A DNA stretch of 64,000 nt, from contig DCWN01000017.1 of the NCBI GenBank assembly GCA_002328835.1, forward strand, positions 70,404 through 134,403, written 5' to 3'. Each line of letters opens with the position of its first letter. Position 1 is the stretch's first letter. This DNA is from Acidobacteria bacterium UBA2161. Its GTDB lineage: Bacteria > Acidobacteriota > Vicinamibacteria > Vicinamibacterales > UBA823. The notes beneath the pieces are model-generated. The model ran no database searches and was not told where the DNA came from. It saw nothing but the letters and a program-made list of their open reading frames with translations. Position numbers and translations under genes: made by a program. Below are positions 24,598-36,276 of the stretch, in pieces.

Positions 24598-26825
24598 TCG
24601 CGACCGTGGCCACGCCGCCGTGCGGCGGATGCGCCGAGCATCGCGTGCAGCGCCTGACCCGGCTCGGGCTGAAGCCTGACCGGTGGGATCACCTCATCGC
24701 GCTGGCCGGCAACCCGAACGTCGGCAAGAGCACGGTGTTCAACGCCATCACTGGCCTCCGGCAGCGAACCGGCAACTGGCCCGGGAAGACGGTCGTCCGG
24801 GCCGAAGGCGCCTACGCCTACCAGGGCAAGCGGATGAAGGTGGTGGATCTTCCCGGCGCCTACTCGCTCCAGGCGGGTAGCACGGACGAGGAGGTCGCGC
24901 GGGACTTCATTCTCTTCGGGCGGCCCGATGTCATCGTCGTCGTAGTCGACGCAGCCCGTCTCGAGCGAAACCTCAATCTGGTCCTCCAGATCCTCACGAT
25001 CACCGACCGCGTCGTCGTCTTCCTCAACCTGATGGACGAGGCGCAGCGCCATGGCATCACGATCGACCCGAAGCGACTCGAAGCGACGCTGGGCGTTCCC
25101 GTGGTCAGCGGCGTCGCCCGTAGCGGCGTCGGGATCGACCAACTGCTCGACGCGGCGCACGGCGTCATCACTGGAAACACTCGCGCGACGCCTTTCCGCG
25201 TCGCGCGTCACGCCCCAGCGGTCGAGCGCGCGATCGCATCGCTCGCCCAGGTGATTGAGGAGGCGTTTCCCCGCGTGCCGAACAGCCGGTGGGTGTCACA
25301 GCGGCTGCTTACCGGCGACGCCGCGGTCGTCGAGGCGGTCCGCTCCGGCGAACTCGGCCAGCTCGACGATGACCAAACCGAGGCGGGAGACCGGGACCCG
25401 GTGCCGATCCCTGTCCGAACGCACGTCCTGGAGACCGCCCAGCGCCTGCGGTGGGACTTGCCCGCCGACTTCCACGATGCGCTCACCGCGCGGACCTACG
25501 CGACAGCGTGCGAGATCGCGGAGGCTGCGCAGGTGCGCGGTCTCCCGAGAGCCGGGGTCGATTTCGATCGCACGCTCGATCGACTACTCACCAGTCGATG
25601 GCTCGGATTCCCGCTGATGCTGGCGATCCTGGCCGTGGTGTTCTGGATCACGATCGAGGGCGCGAACGTGCCGTCGCAGATGCTCTTCACGCTGCTCATC
25701 GATTCGACCCATCCGTGGCTCAAGGAGGCCGGCGCCTGGCTCGGCATGCCGTGGTGGATGAGCGGCCTCCTCTTCGACGGGGTCTATCTCGCGACCGCCT
25801 GGGTCGTGGCGGTCATGCTCCCGCCGATGGCGATCTTCTTCCCGCTCTTCACGCTGCTGGAGGACTTTGGCTATCTGCCTCGGGTGGCCTTCAACCTGGA
25901 CGCCCTGTTTCGATCGGCCGGTGCCCACGGCAAGCAGGCGCTCACGATGTGCATGGGTTTCGGCTGCAATGCGGCCGGCGTCGTCGCCACGCGCGTCATC
26001 GACAGCCCACGCGAGCGACTCATCGCCATCATCACCAACAACTTCTCGCTCTGTAACGGCCGCTGGCCGACGCAGATCCTCGTTGCGTCGATCTTCATCG
26101 GCGCGCTCGCGCCTGCGAGCGTCGCGGGCGCCGTCTCCGCGGCGGCGGTCGTCGCCATCGCAGTCCTCGGAATCGGCGCGATGTTCCTGGCGTCGTGGCT
26201 CCTCTCCCGCACCGTCCTTCGCGGCGAGGCCAGCAGCTTCAGCCTGGAACTGCCGCCGTATCGACCGCCACGTGTGCTCCAGGCCCTGTACACGTCGATG
26301 ATCGATCGCACGGCGATCGTCCTCTGGCGCGCCGTGATCTTCGCCGTTCCGGCGGGTGCGGTCATCTGGCTGATCTCGAACGTGACGCTGGGCGGCGCGA
26401 GCCTCGCGGAACATTCCATCGGCTGGCTCGATCCGTTCGGCCTCCTGATCGGTTTGAACGGGGTCATCCTGCTCGCCTTCGTCGTTGCGATCCCCGCCAA
26501 CGAGATCGTCATTCCGACCGTACTCATGCTGACGGTTCTGGCGACCAATGCATCGGCGATGGGCGGAGGGGCAGGGGTGATGTTTGAGCTCGACACCGTC
26601 GGCGCAACCGGTGAGTTGCTGAGAGCCGGTGGGTGGACGCTCCTGACGGCGGTGAACCTGATGCTGTTCAGCCTGCTCCACAACCCGTGCTCGACGACGC
26701 TCTACACGATCTACCGGGAGACACGGAGCAGCAAGTGGACGTTGCTGGCCACGATGCTCCCGCTCGCCATGGGCCTCGTCGTCTGCTTCCTGGTGGCGCA
26801 GGTGTGGAGACTGTTCGCCGTCTGA
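24594..26825 (+). CDS. feoB: Ferrous iron transporter FeoB
   Basis: The protein has 743 residues. The N-terminal G domain carries G1 GNPNVGKS (39-46), G3 DLPGAYSL and G4 NLMD, then the helical GDI region and a core of about ten membrane helices with two Gate domains and the FeoB_C segment. A short cysteine motif (CGGC, 10-13) precedes the G domain. It moves Fe2+ into the cytoplasm. The ATG at 24594 overlaps the stop of the FeoA-containing gene. This is the last gene of the run starting at the cytochrome, which suggests that iron for haem and FeS proteins of N2O respiration is supplied from the same transcript. Confidence 0.95.
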   Translation: MIATVATPPCGGCAEHRVQRLTRLGLKPDRWDHLIALAGNPNVGKSTVFNAITGLRQRTGNWPGKTVVRAEGAYAYQGKRMKVVDLPGAYSLQAGSTDEEVARDFILFGRPDVIVVVVDAARLERNLNLVLQILTITDRVVVFLNLMDEAQRHGITIDPKRLEATLGVPVVSGVARSGVGIDQLLDAAHGVITGNTRATPFRVARHAPAVERAIASLAQVIEEAFPRVPNSRWVSQRLLTGDAAVVEAVRSGELGQLDDDQTEAGDRDPVPIPVRTHVLETAQRLRWDLPADFHDALTARTYATACEIAEAAQVRGLPRAGVDFDRTLDRLLTSRWLGFPLMLAILAVVFWITIEGANVPSQMLFTLLIDSTHPWLKEAGAWLGMPWWMSGLLFDGVYLATAWVVAVMLPPMAIFFPLFTLLEDFGYLPRVAFNLDALFRSAGAHGKQALTMCMGFGCNAAGVVATRVIDSPRERLIAIITNNFSLCNGRWPTQILVASIFIGALAPASVAGAVSAAAVVAIAVLGIGAMFLASWLLSRTVLRGEASSFSLELPPYRPPRVLQALYTSMIDRTAIVLWRAVIFAVPAGAVIWLISNVTLGGASLAEHSIGWLDPFGLLIGLNGVILLAFVVAIPANEIVIPTVLMLTVLATNASAMGGGAGVMFELDTVGATGELLRAGGWTLLTAVNLMLFSLLHNPCSTTLYTIYRETRSSKWTLLATMLPLAMGLVVCFLVAQVWRLFAV

Positions 26826-26826
26826 C

Positions 26827-26840
26827 GGCCGCTGGCGGCC
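26827..26840 (+). terminator. Weak hairpin after feoB
   Basis: Directly after the feoB stop, GGCCG-CTGG-CGGCC can fold into a short hairpin, followed by only TTGTG. The lack of a U-run makes it a poor intrinsic terminator, but the 81-base gap to the next gene, which has its own strong ribosome site, is a natural end for the nos/feo run. Confidence 0.3.
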
Positions 26841-26906
26841 TTGTGCTACCATCGCGCCCTCACCGGTTCTGGTTCGAGCCATTCCTACAAGATAAGGAGT
26901 GATGTC

Positions 26907-28346
26907 ATGAAGCGATTGGTCCTCGCCATCGCAGTCACCTTTCTCTGGAGCGCCCCGGCTGGCGCCGACGATCTCGCCGAACATCCCGAGGTAGCCGCGC
27001 AGATCAAGGTGATGGACGCCTGGATCCAGGCCCAGATGAAGGAGATCGGCCTGCCCGGTCTCGTGATCGGGATCGTGCACGACCAGGAGGTCGTCTGGAA
27101 GAAGGCCTACGGCCACGCCGATGTCGAACGCGGCACGCCGATGCGCACCGACTCGATCTTTCGGATCGCGTCGCACTCGAAGCTCTTCACCAGCATTGCC
27201 GTGCTGCAGCTACGCGACGCTGGCAAGCTCAGACTCGACGACCCGATCACCGACCATCTGCCCTGGTTCGACATGGAGAACCCGTATCCGGACGCCGAGC
27301 CGATCCGGATCTCCCACCTGTTGACCCATTCGGCGGGGCTGCCCAGGGAGTCGAACCATCCCTCCTGGACCGAGTTCGACTTCCCGACGACCGAGGATCT
27401 GCGTGAGACCGTCTCGCAGCAGGAGGCCGCGTACCCGACCGAGACGATCTGGAAGTACTCGAACCTCGGCCTGTCACTCGCTGGCGCCATCGTCGAAGCC
27501 GTCTCCGGACGGGACTACGAGGAGTACGTCGAGACCGAGATCATGGCGCCGCTCGGCATGATTTCATCGAGCGTCGGCGTCCCGCCCGATGCGCACATGG
27601 CCAGCCTGGCGACCGGCTACGGGCGTCGGTGGCCCGACAAGCCGCGGGAGGTGATGCCGTTCGTCGACGCGCGCGCGTTCGACCCGGCGACCGGACTGTC
27701 ATCGAGCGTCGATGACATGCTGAGGTTCCTCGCCTGGCAGATGCGGCTGCGGGCCGGGCGCGCGACCGAGGTCCTTCGCGCGAACACGCTCAGGGAGATG
27801 CAGCGGGTCCACTGGCTCAGGGACAACTGGCGCGGCGGCAACGGCTGGGGGTTCAGCATCTCGCACCGAGAGGACCGTGACCTCGTCGGCCACGGCGGGT
27901 CGTATCCCGGATACCGCACCAGTACCCAGCTCAGCCCCAAGGAGCGGGTCGGCGTCGTCGTCTTCACCAGCGGCGGCGACGGCAATCCGGGTCGCTACTC
28001 GAACAAGGCGTTCGAGTGGCTCGCGCCGGTCCTCGCGCGCGTGACCGCGGAGTCGACACCGCCCAAGGAAGCCGACCCGTCGTGGACGCAGTACGTCGGC
28101 ACCTATCGCTCGCGCGGCGGCGAGCGTCAGGTGATGATCCTCAACGAGGAACTGGTCGTGATCTCGCCGCGCAGCGAGGATCCGATGGCTGGCAAGACCG
28201 TCCTGCGGCAGGCCGGCGAGCACACGTTCAAGATTGAGGGAACCGGCGGCGGCCCGCACGGCGAAATGGCACGCTTCGAGCTGGACGCCGACGGCAACAT
28301 CACGCGGCTCTACATGGGCGTGAACTACTCGGAACGGGTGAGGTAA
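26907..28346 (+). CDS. Secreted serine hydrolase (beta-lactamase class C/PBP fold)
   Basis: The protein has 479 residues with a signal peptide (cleavage near AGAD, residue 20). The catalytic SxxK is SHSK (89-92), the tyrosine motif is KYSN, and a late HGGS matches the third motif. Residues after about 395 form a small beta domain of unknown function. Such proteins act as esterases, D-aminopeptidases or peptidoglycan enzymes; the exact substrate is not readable. The ATG at 26907 has the site AAGGAG. It is followed 3 bases later by a large M14 peptidase, so the pair is likely an operon for extracellular peptide processing. Confidence 0.85.
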   Translation: MKRLVLAIAVTFLWSAPAGADDLAEHPEVAAQIKVMDAWIQAQMKEIGLPGLVIGIVHDQEVVWKKAYGHADVERGTPMRTDSIFRIASHSKLFTSIAVLQLRDAGKLRLDDPITDHLPWFDMENPYPDAEPIRISHLLTHSAGLPRESNHPSWTEFDFPTTEDLRETVSQQEAAYPTETIWKYSNLGLSLAGAIVEAVSGRDYEEYVETEIMAPLGMISSSVGVPPDAHMASLATGYGRRWPDKPREVMPFVDARAFDPATGLSSSVDDMLRFLAWQMRLRAGRATEVLRANTLREMQRVHWLRDNWRGGNGWGFSISHREDRDLVGHGGSYPGYRTSTQLSPKERVGVVVFTSGGDGNPGRYSNKAFEWLAPVLARVTAESTPPKEADPSWTQYVGTYRSRGGERQVMILNEELVVISPRSEDPMAGKTVLRQAGEHTFKIEGTGGGPHGEMARFELDADGNITRLYMGVNYSERVR

Positions 28347-28349
28347 CGC

Positions 28350-31127
<2,778 letters not shown>

Positions 31128-31128
31128 C

Positions 31129-33255
31129 TTACGGCAGCGCGAGCGCCACGAGCGCGCCCGGCTGCCCGCGCTTCGCGCTCCCCGACTGGACCAGGAGGTA
31201 CTGCCGGCCGTCGCGCATGTAGCTCATCATCCCGTACTGGCCGGGGAACGGGATCTCGACGCTCGCGAGGATCTCCCCCGTCCGCTTGTCGCGGGCGTGC
31301 AGCATCGGCATGCCGGCCGCGTTCACCTCGGTCTCGCCCCGCAGGTCCTCCGTGGTCTGCACCAGGAGGTCGCCCATGACCATCTGGATCGAGAAACCGG
31401 TCCCGCCCGTGTCGGGAACGTCCACTCCCGCCAAGAGTGGGTGGTTCCTGATCCGCTCAGGCGTCTGGCCGACCGGAACGTCCCAGAGCCGTTCGCCCGT
31501 GTTCATGTCGTAGGCCGCGAGCCCTTGAAACAGTGGCTTGTAGACCGGGAGCCTCTCGATAGCCGGCAGGAAGGTGCGCGGGCCGCCGGGCGCCCACGCC
31601 GCCACCGTTGTCCCGGTGGTGGCCGTATGCCGCTCGCGTCCCCGCCAGGCCTCGGCGCTCAGTTCGGGCAACCCCCGCTCCTCGTCCACCCCGTTCGTGG
31701 GCACCAGGAACCCGGGCGCGCTGCACGCCCGGTTGTGCGACGCATACATGATGCCCGTGGTCGGATCCGCGACGGGCGGATGGTAGATGTTCACCCCGCC
31801 CAGGCAGCCGACGACATTGCGATAGTCGTTGTCGTGGGGGTACGGCAGCGGCGGCACGTAGAGGCCATCGACCCGGAACTCGCTCAGGATCTCCAGCGCC
31901 TGCTGCTTCAGCTCAGGCGTGTAGTCGATGACGAACTCCTCGGTGATCCCTTCCAGGACGATTCGGTCCAGCGGCTCCGGCCGGATCGGGTAGGGCTGCG
32001 TGGGCGACGTGTAGTTGCCGGGGACCTCGGTCTGCATCACCGGGCGGTCCTCAATCGGCCAGATCGGCTCTCCGGTCTCACGGTTGAACGCGAAGATGAG
32101 GCCCTGCTTCGTGTTCTGGATCAGCGCCGGGATCCGCTCGCCATCGACCGTCAAGTCGATCAGGATCGGCGCGGTCGGCAGGTCGTAGTTCCACTGATCG
32201 CTCCGATGGATCTGAAAGTGCCACCGCCGCTCGCCGGTAGCCACGTCCAGCGCCAGGACGCTGCCACCGAACAGGTTGGCGCCGGGCCGGTGCCCTGTAT
32301 ACGACTGAACGGTCGAGGCGTTCGTCACCAGGTAGACGAGCCCGAGCTCCGGGTCGGCCGAGGCTGGCGCCCAGGTCGACATGTCACCCGACCATCGCCA
32401 GGCATCGTTCTCCCAGGTCTCGTGGCCGAACTCTCCGGGCCGGGGGATGATGTGGAACTTCCAGAGGAACTCGCCGGTCGCGGCGTCGAACCCCATGATG
32501 TCGCCCGGGACGTTCTCGACCCGGGTCTGGTCGTAGCTGGGCTCGTGGCCGACCAGCACGACGACCACCCCGTTCACGACGATCGGCGGCGCCGAGGCCG
32601 TGACCATGCCGAGCTGGCGCGGGATCCCGCGGTCGACGTCGTAGGGTTCTGACCAGTCCTGCCAGGGCTCCCAGTCGCGCACGAGATCCGGGATCAGATC
32701 GCGGACGCCGGTCTCGGAAAAGTCGTCCAGGGCGACCGACGCGCCCCAGTCATCCAACGGCCGGCCCGTCCTCGCGTCCAGGGCCCAGAGGAAGAAGGCG
32801 GGCGACGTGATGTAGACAACGCCCCGGCCGCTCACCTCCGCATAGGCGATGCCCTTGCCGAAGTCGGTTCGCGGCGACCGGCGGTAACGCAGCGTCTCCG
32901 GCTCGCGAAAGACCCAGAGCGTCTCGCCCGTGGCCGAGTCGATCGCCACGACCTGCCGCCGCTGGCCGGCGACGGTGTACAGCACGCCGTCGACGAAGAC
33001 CGGCGTGGCCCGAACCGTGTACTCGACACCCGGCCCGAAGTTGTCACCCCGCCAGATCCAGGCGACTTCGAGATCGGCGAAGTTGGACGAGTCGATCTGA
33101 TCGAGCGGCGTCGACCGGGTGTGGCCGGCGTCGCCACCCAGGTAGCGCCACTCCCCGTCCTCCACGCCGGTCAGCTGCGCCGAGCTCAGGGATGGCGCAC
33201 CCAGAAGTGCCGCCAGGACCAAGGCGCCGCGCGCGAACCGGGATCGAATGAGCAT
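31129..33255 (-). CDS. PQQ-type quinoprotein dehydrogenase, secreted
   Basis: The protein has 708 residues with a signal peptide (cleavage near LSSAQ). It is an eight-bladed PQQ propeller with repeated blade signatures such as ALDVATGERRWHF, AIDSATGETLWVF, GFDAATGEFLWKF and AFNRETGEPIWPI. It resembles membrane/periplasmic glucose or alcohol dehydrogenase-like quinoproteins, but no haem motif (CxxCH) is present, so electrons must leave through another carrier. The start has a GAGGAGG site. The substrate is unknown. It ends 1 base from the convergent M14 gene. Confidence 0.85.
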   Translation of the reverse strand: MLIRSRFARGALVLAALLGAPSLSSAQLTGVEDGEWRYLGGDAGHTRSTPLDQIDSSNFADLEVAWIWRGDNFGPGVEYTVRATPVFVDGVLYTVAGQRRQVVAIDSATGETLWVFREPETLRYRRSPRTDFGKGIAYAEVSGRGVVYITSPAFFLWALDARTGRPLDDWGASVALDDFSETGVRDLIPDLVRDWEPWQDWSEPYDVDRGIPRQLGMVTASAPPIVVNGVVVVLVGHEPSYDQTRVENVPGDIMGFDAATGEFLWKFHIIPRPGEFGHETWENDAWRWSGDMSTWAPASADPELGLVYLVTNASTVQSYTGHRPGANLFGGSVLALDVATGERRWHFQIHRSDQWNYDLPTAPILIDLTVDGERIPALIQNTKQGLIFAFNRETGEPIWPIEDRPVMQTEVPGNYTSPTQPYPIRPEPLDRIVLEGITEEFVIDYTPELKQQALEILSEFRVDGLYVPPLPYPHDNDYRNVVGCLGGVNIYHPPVADPTTGIMYASHNRACSAPGFLVPTNGVDEERGLPELSAEAWRGRERHTATTGTTVAAWAPGGPRTFLPAIERLPVYKPLFQGLAAYDMNTGERLWDVPVGQTPERIRNHPLLAGVDVPDTGGTGFSIQMVMGDLLVQTTEDLRGETEVNAAGMPMLHARDKRTGEILASVEIPFPGQYGMMSYMRDGRQYLLVQSGSAKRGQPGALVALALP

Positions 33256-33278
33256 GGCTGCCTCCTCGACCGGGTACT

Positions 33279-34325
33279 CTACACCCAGTTCAGCCTTGCA
33301 CAGCGGATGCCGTCCAGTTGGTGGGCATTCAACGCGAAGATGTACTGCTGGCCTTCAAAGGTGACGACCTCCGGCGCCGCCACCGGAAGGACGGTGAGGA
33401 GGTACTCGTCGTCCTGGTCGATCCCGAACATCATCGGGTCTTCGGAGTGGTAGACCCGGGTTTCGGGGAGGCCGCGGTTCCGGAGATCGTCGTTGTCACG
33501 GTCGTAGCGGCCGTAGGTCTGGGTCTTGAACAGATAGAAATCCTTCGGCCCCCGTTTCACGACATGGGGGCATTCCGACGATCCATTGCCGACGCCGGCT
33601 TCTCCGCTGAACGAGACGATGGACGGCTCGCTCCAGTTCGTGAAGTCGGTGGTGGTTCTGACGAGGACCTTGCCCCGACGATTCGAGAACGCGGTGTAGT
33701 AGCCGTACCACCGGCCGTCGTGCTCCAGCATCATGATGTCGCGTGTGTTGACGACGGCGTCACCCTCGGTGAACATACCGGTCCGACCGTCCGGCTGAAT
33801 TGTGCGCTCGAAGGTCTTGCCATCGCGGCTCACGGCATGGCAGATGTTGAGCCAGTCGCCGTAGAACATCTGATAGGTGTCCCCGACCTTCACCACATGC
33901 GGGGCCTGCAAACCACCCGGAGTCTCCCCGAGTGACGGGTCGCTCTCCATGACGATGCCCAGCGGCCGCCAATCGGAGTCGGTCAGGTGTTGCCCCTCCC
34001 AGCCGTGGAAGACCCGACCCGTTCCCCCGTCATCAATGCCGGCGGTCGTCCGCCGCAGGCACGACCAGAGCTGCCAGGTTCCGTCCGCCGCCTGCCACGC
34101 CGCAAAGTCGACCGGCTCCTGTCGCTCAGTCGCATAGGTGTGATCCATCGGATTGCCGGCCACCTGCCACCAGACGCCGTCGACCTGCGGCATCAGAACT
34201 TCTCTCTGCCCGCGCCCGACGTCGGCTCGGGAGTTCTGCACGGCCGGCGCAGCCCCGGCTCGAGTCGCCACCGCCACGGCGGCACCTAGTCCAACGGCCT
34301 TGATGAAGCTTCGCCTCGTCTGCAT
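33279..34325 (-). CDS. Tat-exported five-bladed-propeller (glycosidase-like) protein
   Basis: The protein has 348 residues. The ATG at 34323-34325 is preceded by GGGGAGG and opens a twin-arginine signal (TRRSFIKAVGLG). The mature part has repeated beta motifs (GLQAPHVVKVGDTYQMFYGD, ECPHVVKRGPKDFYLF, VYHSEDPMMF) like the GH43/GH32-type propellers, where acidic residues at the start of blades do catalysis. No full catalytic triad can be assigned, so a glycosidase role is tentative; it may only bind glycans. It lies 23 bases upstream of the PQQ dehydrogenase on the same strand. Confidence 0.65.
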   Translation of the reverse strand: MQTRRSFIKAVGLGAAVAVATRAGAAPAVQNSRADVGRGQREVLMPQVDGVWWQVAGNPMDHTYATERQEPVDFAAWQAADGTWQLWSCLRRTTAGIDDGGTGRVFHGWEGQHLTDSDWRPLGIVMESDPSLGETPGGLQAPHVVKVGDTYQMFYGDWLNICHAVSRDGKTFERTIQPDGRTGMFTEGDAVVNTRDIMMLEHDGRWYGYYTAFSNRRGKVLVRTTTDFTNWSEPSIVSFSGEAGVGNGSSECPHVVKRGPKDFYLFKTQTYGRYDRDNDDLRNRGLPETRVYHSEDPMMFGIDQDDEYLLTVLPVAAPEVVTFEGQQYIFALNAHQLDGIRCARLNWV

Positions 34326-34341
34326 GAACACCTCCCCTCGC

Positions 34342-36100
34342 CTACCGCCCCGTCGGCACGCGCGCCTTCAATTCCTCGAACCAGTTGAGGACGACATGTA
34401 TCTGGGACGGTGCATAGCTATCCTCTGCCGTGCCGCCGTCCTTGATCATCAGGAAGCGCTGCCCGTCCGGCGAGACATCGTAATGCCGACCTCCACCCCC
34501 GAGCGTGTCAGACGACGCATAGCCCGACCCTTCGAACACGACCTCCGCGATACCGGGCGAGAAGGTTGGATCGGTCGTCACAGGGACCGCAAGAACCGCC
34601 GTTCCGCGTCGGTAGAACAGCTCCCGGCCGTTGGCCCTCCACACCGGGTTTTGCCCTCCTCCGGTGGAAACCTGCCACTTGCCCCCACCCACCTCTGGGA
34701 ACGGCCGGACGTAGACCTCGCGCATGCCGGTTTCGTTGGAGTGGTACGCCAGCCAGCGCCCATCAGGAGAGATGACCCCGCCAAATTCGACGAACGATTC
34801 GTTCAACAGTGGCCGTGCCGCGCGCTCACCATCCAGTGGGAGCACATGGATGTCGAATGACGTCTCCCGATCTTGCTCCGTGAAGACGAGCACGGTGCCG
34901 TCCGGTGAGAGAGAAGATGCGGACTGCCTGTTGGGCTTGGTCGTCAGGCGGTCGACTTGGCCGGTGCCGTCGGCCAGCTTCTGGAACAGGTTCAGCGCTC
35001 CGTCACGCCCGGACGTGAAGACGACCTGCTGACCATCCGGCGTCCAGACAGACGAGTAATCAGTCGCCTCGCCAAAGGTGAGCCGCGTGAACGAGCCTCG
35101 AGCTAGATCGAAGACCCAGATATCGCGGCCAGTGGCCATTCCCACCGTCACCGCGACCTGTCTCCCGTCGGGGGACAGTCTCGGTTGGGAGTAGGGGCGC
35201 GCATCGGCACCTAGCGGCTCTTCGCGACCGTCGCGATCCACCCAGACCAGCGTCCCGGCCCCCGCCCTGGTACCGTCCGCGGCAGCTTCATAGACCAGTG
35301 ACCCCTCATTTGACAACGCAAAGTTACGTACATTCTCCACCATGGGGACCAGTGCCCCGGTCATTTCCAGACGAATCGGATCGAACGGTGCCGCCATCAG
35401 GTCGTACGGCGCTCCAGCTTGGCTAGTCGCCTGCAGGAAGATCAGGTGTCCGGTTGACGCATACGTGCCAAACATGCCGCCCGTGAGGGTGTGCGACTCG
35501 CCGCTCTCCAGGGACAACGCCGCGAGCTGCCATTCCGTCGCTTCCGTCGAGTCGGCAATCGTGAAGAGCACAGCTCGCGACCCTGGCAAGACCCGCAGCG
35601 GAATGTAGCCGAGTACGCCCAGGGACGGGTCCGGTATCGTCACCGCCTCCGCTGTGCCCCCGGCGGCCGGCACACGCTGCAGGCCTTCTGGACCGCCGAA
35701 GACGACCTCATCGTTGTCTCCCCAGCTCGCGCCGAACGCTACGACGCTGTCGCTGAGCGTCATGGGTGGACCGCCGGAGACGGAGACCTTCCTCAACGCC
35801 CATTGTGGTGTACCCGTCTCCGTCGCTCCCCCCACCAGTTGTACCGGGGCTGAGAAGAATCCGACCCACTGGCCGTCGGGTGAGAAGAACGGCCTGGTTG
35901 AGCGAGGCCAGGACCTTCGCTTCGCGTTCGAAGCGCGCCAGTCGCTCGGGATCGTTGACGAACGCCTCGGGGAGGATCTTCAGGGCTATATCGCGCTCGA
36001 GCTTGGTGTCGCGCGCCCGGTAGACCTCCCCCATGCCGCCCGCGCCGATGGGGGCGACGACTTCATACGGGCCGAGGCGAGAGCCGACCGCAAGGGGCAT
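34342..36100 (-). pseudogene. Serine/threonine kinase-TolB propeller gene with internal deletion and frameshift
   Basis: From ATG 36098-36100 the frame encodes the N-lobe of a Hanks-type kinase: glycine loop GAGGMGEVYRA, lysine in ALKILPE and the helix C glutamate in FEREAKVLASLN. It then breaks near 35891-35900 into nonsense, stopping by 35708. In the neighbouring frame, starting at the same point, the sequence reads RPFFSPDGQWVGFFS and continues as an intact propeller of about 500 residues to 34342, with blades such as LSPDGRQVAVTVG and ISPDGRWLAYHS. The missing middle (kinase HRD and DFG motifs, C-lobe, membrane helix, first propeller strand) would be several hundred codons. This is therefore a remnant of the kinase-propeller family common in Acidobacteriota. 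The propeller half could still be translated from GTG 35833-35835, but the kinase cannot work. Confidence 0.85.
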
Positions 36101-36138
36101 CGCGCTTCCGGGCAGTCTGGAGTAGCCCCCTCCCCCGG

Positions 36139-36158
36139 CGTATGATCATGGTCATACG
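36139..36158. promoter_or_regulatory. Inverted repeat, candidate operator
   Basis: CGTATGA-TCATGG-TCATACG is a perfect 7-base inverted repeat with a 6-base spacer. It lies in the 176-base gap between the kinase pseudogene start (36100) and the sortilin-like start (36277). It could serve either gene; it may be the old autoregulatory site of the lost kinase or an operator for the propeller gene. No -10/-35 pair was clear beside it. Confidence 0.35.
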
Positions 36159-36276
36159 TGCCGCTTCCGCTCCGCGAGAGCATGGCCCGTTCTTCTGCCC
36201 GTGCCGCGCCTCGCGTCGAGAGGAGCTATCCTTCGACGTCGGTAGTCGCGTTTCGTATACCCAAGGAGTTGCGCCC

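Noticed and set aside
26871..26880. GGTTCGAGCC resembling a tRNA T-arm
   Set aside because: No acceptor, D or anticodon stems can be formed around it, and it lies in the short leader of the serine hydrolase gene.
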